Notes under the pieces: generated by a model
The model's input: only the letters and a program-made list of their open reading frames with translations
Databases searched by the model: none
What the model was told of the DNA's origin: nothing
Position numbers and translations under genes: made by a program
DNA from: JAXHTY01 sp034189225
GTDB lineage: Bacteria; Desulfobacterota; Desulfobacteria; Desulfobacterales; Desulfosudaceae
DNA: 64,000 bases
Assembly (NCBI GenBank): GCA_034189225.1
Contig: JAXHVL010000057.1
Coordinates: 9,729-73,728 of the forward strand
Direction of reading: 5' to 3'
Shown: in pieces, positions 52,828 to 60,660 of the stretch
How positions within the stretch are numbered: the first letter of the stretch is position 1
How the letters are laid out: each line of letters starts with the position of its first letter

Positions 52828-54846
52828 TCAATAATCAATCCGCAGGCCGGCGAATATCCTTGCGCCGGGCATGGGATACCCTTTCACGTGAGCATAGTTC
52901 TTGTCAAACAGGTTTAGAATTTCCGTTTTCAGGGAGACCTTTCCCTTGCGCCCCACATCCGCCAGTTTCATGCGAATGATGAGGTCTGCAACGGTGTGCC
53001 CGTCTATCGTCACGCGCTGACCGGTTGTTTCATAGTCCATGACCGCCATGGAATCGGTGTAGACAAAGTTGAGCTTTGCAAAAAAACCGTTATAGTCGGT
53101 CATGGAAAGGCCGTATGCGGCTTTGAATTCAGGAGTGTACATAAGGTCGCGGCCGGTTGTCCGGTCTTCATATTCGGCCATGTAAATGGCGCTGGCATAG
53201 GGCTTCAGGCAATAGGCGGTTCCGGCAAGCAGGCCCAGGTCCATGGAAACCGACCCTTCTATTCCCTGAAGCCTGGCCTTGCCCACGTTCCGCCAGGTAG
53301 TGGTTTGCCCCCCGCCGATGGTGACGGTTTCGATTTTATTTTCAAAATCGGTGAAGAAGTAGGTAACCGCCGCATCCACCGCCTGTCGCGAATAGTCGAT
53401 GCCCGCTTCGTAGGTGCTGCTTTTTTCCGGCTTCAGCCCCGGATTGCCCACATAGTGAGTCATGCTGTCTGCATAGTCATAAGCCAGTTCCTTGGCTGCC
53501 GGCATGGCAAAGGCTTCGCCGTATTTGACACGGGCCCGCAGGTGCTCGGAAAACAGCCAGATCGCTCCTGCCTGGGTGACCACATTGTCCGAAGAAACTG
53601 TCCTTCCGGTGGGACGGGTGATTTTCACTTCGTAATCGTCATAACGCGCTCCCGCCGACAAAATCAGGTGCCGGTCCACAAGTTTGGTCCGGCCGGAGAG
53701 AAACACGGCGGGATTGTCGTATTCTGATTCATAAGGCGCATAATCGTCACTGGAAATGTCGTAATGTGTCCAGTCGATCCCTGCCAGAATCCGGGTGCCG
53801 CCGAAGGTGAGCCCCGCCTGGGCCTGGGCGCCCTGTTGTTCGGCTTCGGTCTCATAGGGGTCGTCGTTGTCAGAAGACCACATGGAAGGGTCGCTGGCCG
53901 ATGGATCAAACGATGCGTTTTCATCGACAGTCTGAAAGTAACGGCCTTTCCATTCGAAGCGGCGGTCCGGTGTTGCACCGTCGTAGGTCAGATCAAAGGA
54001 TTCAAGGTCCGTGTTTTTGTAGTCATCCAGGTCATTGGCGCTTAAATACCCCGGCAGGCCGATCTCATCGCCGTTAAAGGAACTGTAGAACAATCCGATT
54101 CTGTTGGCCGGGAGAAATTCATACCCCGTGTTGACGGTGACACTCTGCTTTTTTTCATAACCGGTATTGTAGAATCTGGTATTGTCGCCGGTATAGTAAT
54201 CGTGGGCCGTGGTATGGGTGGCATCCACTGCAAAATCAAAGTTGCCGGCCTTACCGGATCCTCCGGCGCTGATTTCTCCATAACGATGGCTGCCCATGGT
54301 CCCTTCGGCGAACAGTTCGGTTTGTTCAGTGCCCTGTTTGGTGATCACGTTGATGACACCGCCCATGGCCGCAGAACCATATTGAACAGAGGCGGGGCCC
54401 CGAATGACTTCCACCCGTTCGATGTTTTTGGTCATAATTTTTGCGGTATTGCCGGTACCGGCCCGTCTGCCGTTGATCATGATCAGCACGTGACTGCAGA
54501 GTTCGTCTCCGAACGTATCGGTCCGGAAGCCGCGGACCCCTGTCTGGGTCGAAGCACCGGGATACTGGCGGGAGACCCCCACGCCGTATTCATTAAGCAG
54601 TTCTCCCAGGTCTTCGGCGGTTGAGTATTGAATGTCGAACGCATCGATGACCGTAATGTTGGCGTTCACATCCTGCTTTTTTTCTTTTGTGCGGGTTGCG
54701 GTGACCACCATTTTGTCCATTTCGGCGGTATTGTCAGTAGGGTTATCGGCGGAATAATCAGGGGTGTCCGCGCCTGCCGGTGCCGAAAGGATGGTGATCA
54801 GTGAAAAGATCCCGATTGCAAAAATAAAGTAGCCTCGAATGGTCAT
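52828..54846 (-). CDS. btuB: TonB-dependent outer-membrane receptor (BtuB-like)
   Basis: A 672-residue receptor. Signal peptide ~1-27 (ILSAPAGA), TonB-box-like DKMVVTATR near 45, plug domain with LGELLNEYGVGVSRQYPG, TGVRGF, IERVEVIRGPASVQYGSAAMGGVINVITK, and a beta barrel ending in the aromatic LRIDY. The cobalamin riboswitch upstream fixes its substrate class as corrinoids. The start was set at ATG 54846 (MTIRGYF), with GGAGAAG upstream; the longer frame would run into the riboswitch and terminator. Confidence 0.93.
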   Translation of the reverse strand: MTIRGYFIFAIGIFSLITILSAPAGADTPDYSADNPTDNTAEMDKMVVTATRTKEKKQDVNANITVIDAFDIQYSTAEDLGELLNEYGVGVSRQYPGASTQTGVRGFRTDTFGDELCSHVLIMINGRRAGTGNTAKIMTKNIERVEVIRGPASVQYGSAAMGGVINVITKQGTEQTELFAEGTMGSHRYGEISAGGSGKAGNFDFAVDATHTTAHDYYTGDNTRFYNTGYEKKQSVTVNTGYEFLPANRIGLFYSSFNGDEIGLPGYLSANDLDDYKNTDLESFDLTYDGATPDRRFEWKGRYFQTVDENASFDPSASDPSMWSSDNDDPYETEAEQQGAQAQAGLTFGGTRILAGIDWTHYDISSDDYAPYESEYDNPAVFLSGRTKLVDRHLILSAGARYDDYEVKITRPTGRTVSSDNVVTQAGAIWLFSEHLRARVKYGEAFAMPAAKELAYDYADSMTHYVGNPGLKPEKSSTYEAGIDYSRQAVDAAVTYFFTDFENKIETVTIGGGQTTTWRNVGKARLQGIEGSVSMDLGLLAGTAYCLKPYASAIYMAEYEDRTTGRDLMYTPEFKAAYGLSMTDYNGFFAKLNFVYTDSMAVMDYETTGQRVTIDGHTVADLIIRMKLADVGRKGKVSLKTEILNLFDKNYAHVKGYPMPGARIFAGLRIDY

Positions 54847-54890
54847 AATTCTTCTCCTTCTCCAGTGAAATTGAAAACCGGGTCCGGCGC

Positions 54891-54928
54891 AAAAAAAAAC
54901 CCCGGACCGAAAACGATCGATCCGGGGA
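54891..54928 (-). terminator. Rho-independent terminator of the B12 riboswitch
   Basis: On the minus strand: stem CCCCGGATCGA ... TCGGTCCGGGG followed by nine T. It lies between the aptamer and btuB, so B12 binding probably stops transcription here. A further stem (TGAGGCA ... TGCCTCA, 54958-54993) sits between aptamer and terminator and may be the switching helix. Confidence 0.85.
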
Positions 54929-54989
54929 TATCCCTGTTTTATCCAACAACTGGATCCTGAGGCAGTCCTTTGTCCGTAAGGAGAATGCC

Positions 54990-55132
54990 TCATGTTCGGG
55001 CAGGTCTTCTGACTCTCGGATTGTCCTAATTTCCGCGCCTTCCCCTCATCCTGTCGGAAGATAGTGGCATTATGCGGATTTCGTCCCCGATTACAGCGGC
55101 GGGTCCGTCCCCGATTTTCACGGGGTTCCCTG
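54990..55132 (-). promoter_or_regulatory. cobalamin riboswitch
   Basis: Minus-strand aptamer with the usual conserved blocks in order: AACCCCGTGAAAATCGGGG, CCGCCGCTGTAA, TCGGGGACGAA, TGCCACT, GGGAAGGCG and the B12 box AGTCAGAAGACCTGCC (54999-55014). It lies 144 bases upstream of btuB and should shut down the btuB-cbiZ (and perhaps the ABC transporter) unit when adenosylcobalamin is plentiful. Confidence 0.95.
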
Positions 55133-55136
55133 TTAA

Positions 55137-55293
55137 GGGTTCGTCACAAAATAAGTTGGGCAAATTTGGCGCCGGAATTTTTTCCGTCTTCGAGACGCGA
55201 GGAGGGAGAATAGCAAGCTATTTGACCGACGAAGCAACAAAGAAGACGGGAAAAAGAACAAGTCAAATGGTCAAGTTATTTTGTGGCGAACCC
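55137..55293 (+). mobile_element. element B copy (157 bp)
   Basis: Starts GGGTTCGTCACAAAATAAG and ends with its inverse (one base changed to GTGGCG), flanked by TAA (55134-55136 and 55294-55296). It starts only a few bases upstream of the riboswitch 5' end, so the promoter of the B12 unit must lie within or beyond this element. Confidence 0.88.
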
Positions 55294-55296
55294 TAA

Positions 55297-55579
55297 GCTT
55301 CACGAGCACCCGAACAAACGAAATATTTAGCTAAAAATCCATATGAAGTCAAGGAAAAAAATGACGGCCTGAATACAGAGGCTTTTCTCAAAACCATGGT
55401 GTATGGACTGGACCATGTGGCGGTTCGGTTCAGAAACGTTCACAACCTGAAATAAACCACGAAGGGCTACGGGGCGCCCTTTCTTTTGCATACTTTTCTT
55501 TGACGGCGAAGACATCGGACAGAAAACAGGTTTCTTCCACGGCTTCGGCGTTATTGGATTCAAAGCCTTTTAAGAAAAA
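55297..55579. other. gene-poor gap with repeat fragments
   Basis: Contains GGGCGCCCTTTCTTTTGCAT and ACTTTTCTTTGACGGCG (55474-55506), shared with 26929 and 60461. No gene and no clear upstream part of the receiver protein is seen. Confidence 0.45.
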
Positions 55580-56014
55580 TTGTCGGAACAGATAGTCGCG
55601 TTGAAACCGGAAAGGAAGGCGGATATTCCGTTGAGCAGGGGAGAGACCGTCCTGCTGGTGGAGGATGACACGTCCATTTTGAAGCTGGGGACGCGAATGC
55701 TGGAAAAACTGGGCTATACAGTACTTTCTGCTGCTACCCCGGCTGAGGCGGCCGATCAGGCGCAGCGTAATTCCGGTGACATTGAACTACTGATAACCGA
55801 TGTGATTATGTCGGAAATGAACGGCCGCCAACTGTCTGAAAAACTCCGGACGATTCATCCCGAGCTGAAAATCCTCTATATGTCAGGCTACACGGCCGAT
55901 GTTATCGCCCATCGCGGTGTCCTCGAAGAGGGGGGCAGTTTTGTTCAAAAACCCTTCTCAAAGCGGGAGATGGCTATTAAAGTGCGAGCGGTGCTGGACG
56001 GCACCAGCGGATAA
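55580..56014 (+). pseudogene. orphan receiver domain, likely 3' end of a hybrid histidine kinase
   Basis: 144 codons starting from TTG. Residues ~22-140 form a response-regulator receiver: TVLLVEDDTSILKLGTRML, phospho-acceptor Asp in LLITDVIMSEMNG, ILYMSGYTAD and FVQKPFSKREM (Lys). The preceding ALKPERKADIPLSRGE looks like the linker that joins a kinase core to a C-terminal receiver in hybrid kinases. The sequence 5' of it is repeat-bearing with in-frame stops, so the kinase part has been lost. A stand-alone receiver made from the TTG remains possible; no ribosome site supports it. Confidence 0.65.
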
Positions 56015-56282
56015 CCTCTTTGCGTCTTCCCTTCTTTCTTCTTGTGTTGCCTCTATTTTTTTAAAAATCTATTGCCATCTTGATCAAAAAGTGAAATTAT
56101 TTATGGATTGTACGCCATTGACAGGAGGATTTTTGTGTCGTTATTTTAAATGGTTGGGTGATGGTTAAGTGGCCGGCGCAATTGATGGGGGCACTGCTTT
56201 TCGAAAACAAGGAAAAAGCGGATGAAAGGTTTCATAACAACGGGCTGTGTCACAGCAGGGCCGGATGCAGAAAGGCCGGGAA

Positions 56283-57320
56283 ATGATTAGGGCGGCAGTT
56301 GTCGGGGGGACAGGATATGCCGGGGCCGAGCTGGTGCGGCTGCTGGCCGGCCATCCGGACGTTGAAATAACCGCGTTGACCTCACGCCAGTATACAGACA
56401 AACCGTTTACCGAGGTTTATCCGGCGTTAAAGGGCATGGTGGACCTCATGTGCGGGCAATACGCCCCGGAGAAAGTATGTGCCGGCACGGACGTGGTGTT
56501 TATTGCGCTGCCTCACAAGCTGCCCATGGCGCTGGTGCCGGACATACTGGATCATGGCTGCCGGGTGGTGGACCTGTCCGCGGATTTCCGGTTTACAGAC
56601 GTGGCGCTGTATGAGCAGCATTATCAGTCTCACACCTCCCCCGGCCTCTGCAAAAAAACGGTTTACGGGCTTTGTGAAGTTTATGGGCAAAGGATTAAAA
56701 GTGCGGCACTGGTGGGAAACCCCGGTTGCTATCCCACCAGCGTGCTCCTGCCCCTGGTGCCCCTGATCAGGGCCGGGGCGATTGATCCCACATCGATCAT
56801 TGCGGATGCCAAATCCGGTGTCAGCGGGGCGGGGCGATCGCCTTCGCTGGGCACCCATATCTGCGAGGTCCAGGAGTCCTTCAAGGCCTATAAGGTGGAT
56901 GCCCACAGGCATGCCCCGGAAATGACGGCGGTGCTGGCGGAAGAAAGCGGCGGCAAAGTGGATTTATGTTTTGTGCCGCACCTGGTGCCCATGATCCGCG
57001 GCATGCTGTCGACGATTTACGTATCTCTTTTGCAGCGTCTGGCGACGGAAGATGTACTGGGGATACTGGCCGATTTTTACAAAGACAGCCGGTTTATCCG
57101 GTTGTGTGATGCCGGTACATTTCCGGAAACCCGATACGTCCGTGGCAGCAATTATTGTGATATCGGTGTGAAGGTGACTGAAGGCGGCGACCGGCTGATC
57201 CTGGTTTCCGCCATTGATAACCTGGTGAAGGGAGCGGCGGGCCAGGCGGTTCAGAACATGAATATCATGTTTGATGTTGACGAAACCGCCGGCCTGGATA
57301 TGATACCGCTTCCGGTTTGA
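56283..57320 (+). CDS. argC: N-acetyl-gamma-glutamyl-phosphate reductase
   Basis: A 345-residue enzyme of arginine synthesis, reducing N-acetylglutamyl phosphate with NADPH. N-terminal VVGGTGYAGAELVRLL, FIALPHKLPM, DLSADFRF, catalytic Cys in ALVGNPGCYPTS, SGVSGAGRSPS, HRHAPEM, GMLSTIYV and a C-terminal DNLVKGAAGQAVQNMNIM. ATG 56283 was chosen after GGCCGGGAA; an earlier ATG at 56247 adds an unconserved 12 residues. Other arg genes are not in the window. Confidence 0.95.
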   Translation: MIRAAVVGGTGYAGAELVRLLAGHPDVEITALTSRQYTDKPFTEVYPALKGMVDLMCGQYAPEKVCAGTDVVFIALPHKLPMALVPDILDHGCRVVDLSADFRFTDVALYEQHYQSHTSPGLCKKTVYGLCEVYGQRIKSAALVGNPGCYPTSVLLPLVPLIRAGAIDPTSIIADAKSGVSGAGRSPSLGTHICEVQESFKAYKVDAHRHAPEMTAVLAEESGGKVDLCFVPHLVPMIRGMLSTIYVSLLQRLATEDVLGILADFYKDSRFIRLCDAGTFPETRYVRGSNYCDIGVKVTEGGDRLILVSAIDNLVKGAAGQAVQNMNIMFDVDETAGLDMIPLPV

Positions 57321-57428
57321 CAGGCTGGGGGCGCAGCGGAAAAGGCCGCCGATAAAGCCGCAGAAACGGCGGCCAAACAAGAGAAACAGGAAGAAAAATC
57401 CGGCGGGTCAAAACTGATAGTCCCGTAA
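57321..57428 (+). other. in-frame Ala/Lys-rich tail beyond the argC stop
   Basis: Directly after the argC TGA the same frame stays open for 35 codons (AAEKAADKAAETAAKQEKQE, then SGGSKLIVP) to a TAA. It has no start codon. It could be the 3' remnant of a lost neighbour gene that happened to join in frame, or rare read-through; the first is more likely. The codon pattern looks protein-coding, not repeat DNA. Confidence 0.35.
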
Positions 57429-57442
57429 AAAGTCAGATTTGG

Positions 57443-57571
57443 GACGGCAAAGTAAAAAGTTCAAGATACGGCGCAGCCCTATCACTCCCGAGGAATGAGG
57501 CGTACTTGGCGTACGCCGCAGTGACGAGGGATGCAGCGCAACGCAGATATTGGACTTTTTACGAAGCCGTC
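57443..57571 (+). repeat. element C copy, 129 bp
   Basis: Bounded by GACGGCAAAGTAAAAAGTTC and GGACTTTTTACGAAGCCGTC, with GGCGTACTTGGCGTACGCC inside. Nearly identical to 26958-27086 in the opposite orientation. Confidence 0.8.
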
Positions 57572-57572
57572 A

Positions 57573-57821
57573 AAACTGGATCAATGGAAGCCGGATTTCG
57601 ATTCCTCGGGCGCAGAGTACAAATGCATTATTCCCAATGTCTCCCATCCCGCCATCAAGGGGGTTTATGCGGGGTTTGCCATCCGTGATGCATTGTGGGA
57701 GGCAACGGGTGGACGAATTTATATTGACTATAAACCTTTTTCTCATTATGCCCGAGGTGGCACTCTGGCTGCCCAGGGTGCTCGGGTTTTTGAATTAATG
57801 CGTGTTTTTGAAATAATATGA
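57573..57821 (+). pseudogene. 5'-truncated gene of unknown family before folD
   Basis: Immediately after element C the frame reads KLDQWKPDFDSSGAEYKCII, HPAIKGVYAGFAIRDALWEA, TGGRIYIDYKPFSHYARGG and TLAAQGARVFELMRV to a TGA at 57821, 31 bases before folD. The sequence is well-composed protein with no start, so it looks like the last ~80 residues of a gene cut by the repeat. I do not recognise the family. Its place suggests a one-carbon or CODH-linked partner of folD, but that is a guess. Confidence 0.5.
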
Positions 57822-57852
57822 ACCATTCAATAATTGGAAAGGAGTGTTAGAC

Positions 57853-58764
57853 ATGAGTGCACAGCTTATTAAAGGAACGGAGATCCGGGAGGAAATTCTT
57901 GAGGAAATTACGGCGGAGGTCAATGATATCAAGGAAAAGCACGGACAGGTACCGGGCCTGGTAACCATTCTGGTGGGTGAAAATCCGGCCTCCATGTCCT
58001 ACGTAACCCTGAAGATCAAGACGGCCCATCGGGTGGGGTTTAAAGAGATTCAGGATTCTCAGCCCGTGGACATTTCCGAGGCGGATCTGCTGGCCCTGAT
58101 CGACAAGTACAACAACGACGATTCCATTCACGGCATTCTGGTGCAGCTTCCCCTGCCGGACCATATCGACGACAAGAAGGTTCTCAACGCCATCGATCCG
58201 GACAAGGACGTGGACGGTTTTCATCCGGTTAACGTGGGCCGGCTGATGATCGGCGGCAATGAGGTGAAATTTCCGCCGTGTACGCCCGCAGGAATTCAGG
58301 AAATGATCGTGCGCGCCGGTGTGGAAACGAGCGGCGCCGAGGTCGTGGTGGTGGGCCGGTCCAATATCGTGGGCAAACCCATTGCCAACATGATGGTGCA
58401 GAAGGGTCCGGGTGCCAATTCAACGGTAACGGTGGTTCACACCCGGACCAAAGACATGGCGGAACATTGCAAGCGGGCGGATATCCTGATCGTGGCCGCA
58501 GGCGTTCCCGGTCTTGTCAAGCCCGAATGGATCAAACCCGGGGCCTGTGTTATCGATGTTGGTGTGAATCGCGTGGGCGAAAAACCCAGCAAAAAAGATC
58601 CCAACAAGATGGTGGCCATTCTGGAAGGGGATGTGGATTTCGACGCAGCCAAGGAAATCGCCGGTTCTATTACGCCGGTTCCCGGCGGGGTCGGCCCCAT
58701 GACCATCACCATGCTGATGAAAAATACCCTGAACTCCCTGAAGTTCAAACTGGGCCTGATGTAG
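57853..58764 (+). CDS. folD: methylene-THF dehydrogenase / methenyl-THF cyclohydrolase
   Basis: A 303-residue bifunctional enzyme interconverting 5,10-methylene- and 10-formyl-tetrahydrofolate. Marks: GENPASMSYVTLKIKTA (Tyr and Lys of the active site), HGILVQLPLP, DVDGFHPVNVGRL, PCTPAGIQEM, VVVGRSNIVGKPIA, and PVPGGVGPMTITML. Ribosome site AAGGAG lies nine bases before ATG 57853. In an organism with CODH it may also serve the methyl branch of the Wood-Ljungdahl pathway. Followed by a strong terminator. Confidence 0.96.
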   Translation: MSAQLIKGTEIREEILEEITAEVNDIKEKHGQVPGLVTILVGENPASMSYVTLKIKTAHRVGFKEIQDSQPVDISEADLLALIDKYNNDDSIHGILVQLPLPDHIDDKKVLNAIDPDKDVDGFHPVNVGRLMIGGNEVKFPPCTPAGIQEMIVRAGVETSGAEVVVVGRSNIVGKPIANMMVQKGPGANSTVTVVHTRTKDMAEHCKRADILIVAAGVPGLVKPEWIKPGACVIDVGVNRVGEKPSKKDPNKMVAILEGDVDFDAAKEIAGSITPVPGGVGPMTITMLMKNTLNSLKFKLGLM

Positions 58765-58771
58765 ATTTGTT

Positions 58772-58811
58772 CCAATGCGCCGGGAAAATACCCCGGCGCA
58801 TTGAATTTTTG
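58772..58811 (+). terminator. Rho-independent terminator after folD
   Basis: Stem AATGCGCCGGG / CCCCGGCGCATT followed by GAATTTTT. Starts 8 bases after the folD stop. Confidence 0.9.
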
Positions 58812-58813
58812 GG

Positions 58814-58842
58814 TTGACAAAAACGGGAGGGGCAGGTAAAAA
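58814..58842 (+). promoter_or_regulatory. promoter of the tRNA pair
   Basis: -35 TTGACA (58814-58819), 17-base spacer, -10 TAAAAA (58837-58842), about 20 bases before tRNA-Gly. A perfect -35 and ideal spacing. Confidence 0.75.
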
Positions 58843-58861
58843 TATATATTTAATTTGCTGA

Positions 58862-58936
<75 letters not shown>

Positions 58937-58946
58937 TTTTTTTTGG

Positions 58947-59021
58947 GGCGGCATAGCCAAGTGGTAAGGCATCGGTCTGCAAAACCGACATTCTCCGGTT
59001 CAAATCCGGATGCCGCCTCCA
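58947..59021 (+). tRNA. tRNA-Cys (GCA anticodon), CCA encoded
   Basis: Acceptor GGCGGCA pairs with TGCCGCC; D-arm AGCCAAGTGGTAAGGCA; anticodon loop CTGCAAA gives GCA; T-arm CCGGTTCAAATCCGG; CCA at 59019-59021. Only 10 bases after tRNA-Gly, so both are likely from one transcript. Confidence 0.96.
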
Positions 59022-59087
59022 TTCTTTTTCCCTTCCGGTTTTTTTATCCCGTTATCTTTTTTTCAAAAAAACATCGATGGAACTGAC

Positions 59088-59924
59088 ATGATGAATGAGA
59101 GCTATTTTCTGGATGCGCTTTGCGCCAGCGTGGCCGCTGGCAATGCCGCCATGGACGTTTACGCTTCGGATTTTCAGGTGGAGCAGAAAGCCGATGAATC
59201 GCCGCTGACACTGGCGGATAAGCGTTCTCATGAGATTATTACTGCGGCCCTGGTTCCCACCAATATTCCGATTCTCAGTGAAGAGGGTGAAAAACGGCCC
59301 TTTGAAGAACGCCGGAGCTGGAACACCCTCTGGATTGTGGACCCGCTTGACGGCACCAAGGAATTTGTCAAGCGCAACGGCGAATTTACCATCAACATCG
59401 CACTGGTGGAAAACGGCATCCCGGTTTTCGGGGTTATTTTCGTGCCGGTAAAAAATACTCTTTATTTTGGTTTTCATGGTCGCGGTGCCTACAGAATCGT
59501 TGATAAGACGATGCTGGCGGCCATGGCCGATCACGAGGCCGGTGAGCTTGCCGGGGTGATGAACCGGGCCGAAAAGTTACCCCTGGACAGGCCCTCGTCC
59601 GGGGGTATCACCATCGTGGGCAGCCGGTCCCATCTGACGCCGGAAGTAGAGGCCTACGTGGAAGCCATGAAAGCCGAGTACGGCGATGTGTCGTTTGTTT
59701 CCGCGGGCAGTTCCCTGAAAATCTGCCTCGTGGCCGAGGGGACGGCGGATATATATCCACGTCTCGGTCCCACCATGGAGTGGGATATCGCCGCCGGTCA
59801 TGCCATCGCCATCAGTGCCGGTGCAAAATTTTACTGCTATGAAACCGGTGAGCCCATGACCTATAACCGGGAGGACCTGTTGAACCCCTGGTTCATCGTT
59901 GAGCGGGCAGGCTTTACGGGGTAG
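59088..59924 (+). CDS. cysQ: 3'(2'),5'-bisphosphate nucleotidase (CysQ)
   Basis: A 278-residue inositol-phosphatase-fold enzyme that hydrolyses pAp, the by-product of PAPS use. Marks: LTLADKRSHEII, LSEEGEK, WIVDPLDGTKEFVKRNGEFTINIALVE, SAGSSLKICLVAEGTADIYPRLGPTMEWDIAAGHAI. ATG 59088 (or 59091) was chosen, since the upstream frame crosses tRNA-Cys. It complements the APS kinase fusion at 5947, supporting PAPS-dependent sulfation in this organism. Confidence 0.94.
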   Translation: MMNESYFLDALCASVAAGNAAMDVYASDFQVEQKADESPLTLADKRSHEIITAALVPTNIPILSEEGEKRPFEERRSWNTLWIVDPLDGTKEFVKRNGEFTINIALVENGIPVFGVIFVPVKNTLYFGFHGRGAYRIVDKTMLAAMADHEAGELAGVMNRAEKLPLDRPSSGGITIVGSRSHLTPEVEAYVEAMKAEYGDVSFVSAGSSLKICLVAEGTADIYPRLGPTMEWDIAAGHAIAISAGAKFYCYETGEPMTYNREDLLNPWFIVERAGFTG

Positions 59925-59984
59925 GGGGGGCAGCCCGGATGGTCTGGCTTTTTACCGTTATTTGTGCTAAACGCCCCATTTTTC

Positions 59985-60640
59985 TTTCATACTTTTCTTT
60001 GCTCGCCCAAAGAAGATGCACTCGTAAAAAGTCACTTTGGGACGGCAAAGTAAAAAGTTCAAGATGCGGCGTGTCAATCTTTCTCTCGAGGAATTTTTTG
60101 TAGGGGCGAACCTTGTGTTCGCCCTCTGATCAGGCGAACACAAGGTTCGCCCCTACAGCGTACGTGACATGACGAGAGATGTAGCGCAACAAAGAAATTG
60201 GACTTCCAAGGAACTTAACGTGGTAATTCATTTAAAACCAAAGCATCTTTTTTAACCACGGAATACACGGAAGAGCACGGAAGGAACCATCTTGCTCCCT
60301 TTTTCCGTGCCCTTTCCGTGTATTCCGTGGTTAATCAAACGGCAGTCGATTACGATCACGAAAAGGTAGAAGTGGCGAAGCAATCTTTCGATCCCGCCAT
60401 AATACGTTACTTCTTGCAAAAACACAGCAGTGGGGTTGGAAGCTTTTTACGAAGCCGTCAAAGAAAAGTATGCAAAAGAAAGGGCGCCCCGCAGCTTGAT
60501 CATTGGAGCATTTGATATTCGGATTTGTTTCGAATTTCTAATTTCGAATTTCGTGCTTTGCTCCTTACCGGCATAGCCTTTTATCGCTGACATGGCCCAG
60601 AGGACCAGGTTTTATTGACTGAATAAACGCAATAACAATA
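59985..60640. repeat. cluster of six repeat families before manC
   Basis: In order: CATACTTTTCTTTGCTCGCC; element C, partial, with hairpin (60041-60197); ACTTCCAAGGAACTT; an inverted CCACGGAATACACGGAA pair (60255-60337); GGAAGCTTTTTACGAAGCC (60440); AAGTATGCAAAAGAAAGGGCG (60466); and an inverted end of the 10965/47262 block (60490-60625, ending CCAGGTTTTATTGACTGAA). No gene is seen. A short frame at 60318 reads repeat DNA. Confidence 0.8.
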
Positions 60641-60660
60641 GTTACTGGTGGGAGAATTCG

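Noticed and set aside
54847..54993. Longer N-terminus for the BtuB-like receptor
   Set aside because: It would read through the riboswitch terminator and switching helix; ATG 54846 begins a clean signal peptide with a ribosome site.
50388..55293. Classical composite transposon around btuB-cbiZ
   Set aside because: The bounding elements are 157 bp with no transposase, and each has its own TAA duplication, which fits two independent insertions; kept only as a possibility.
60041..60625. Possible CRISPR array in the repeat cluster before manC
   Set aside because: The repeats differ from each other, have no regular spacing or unique spacers, and no cas genes are near.
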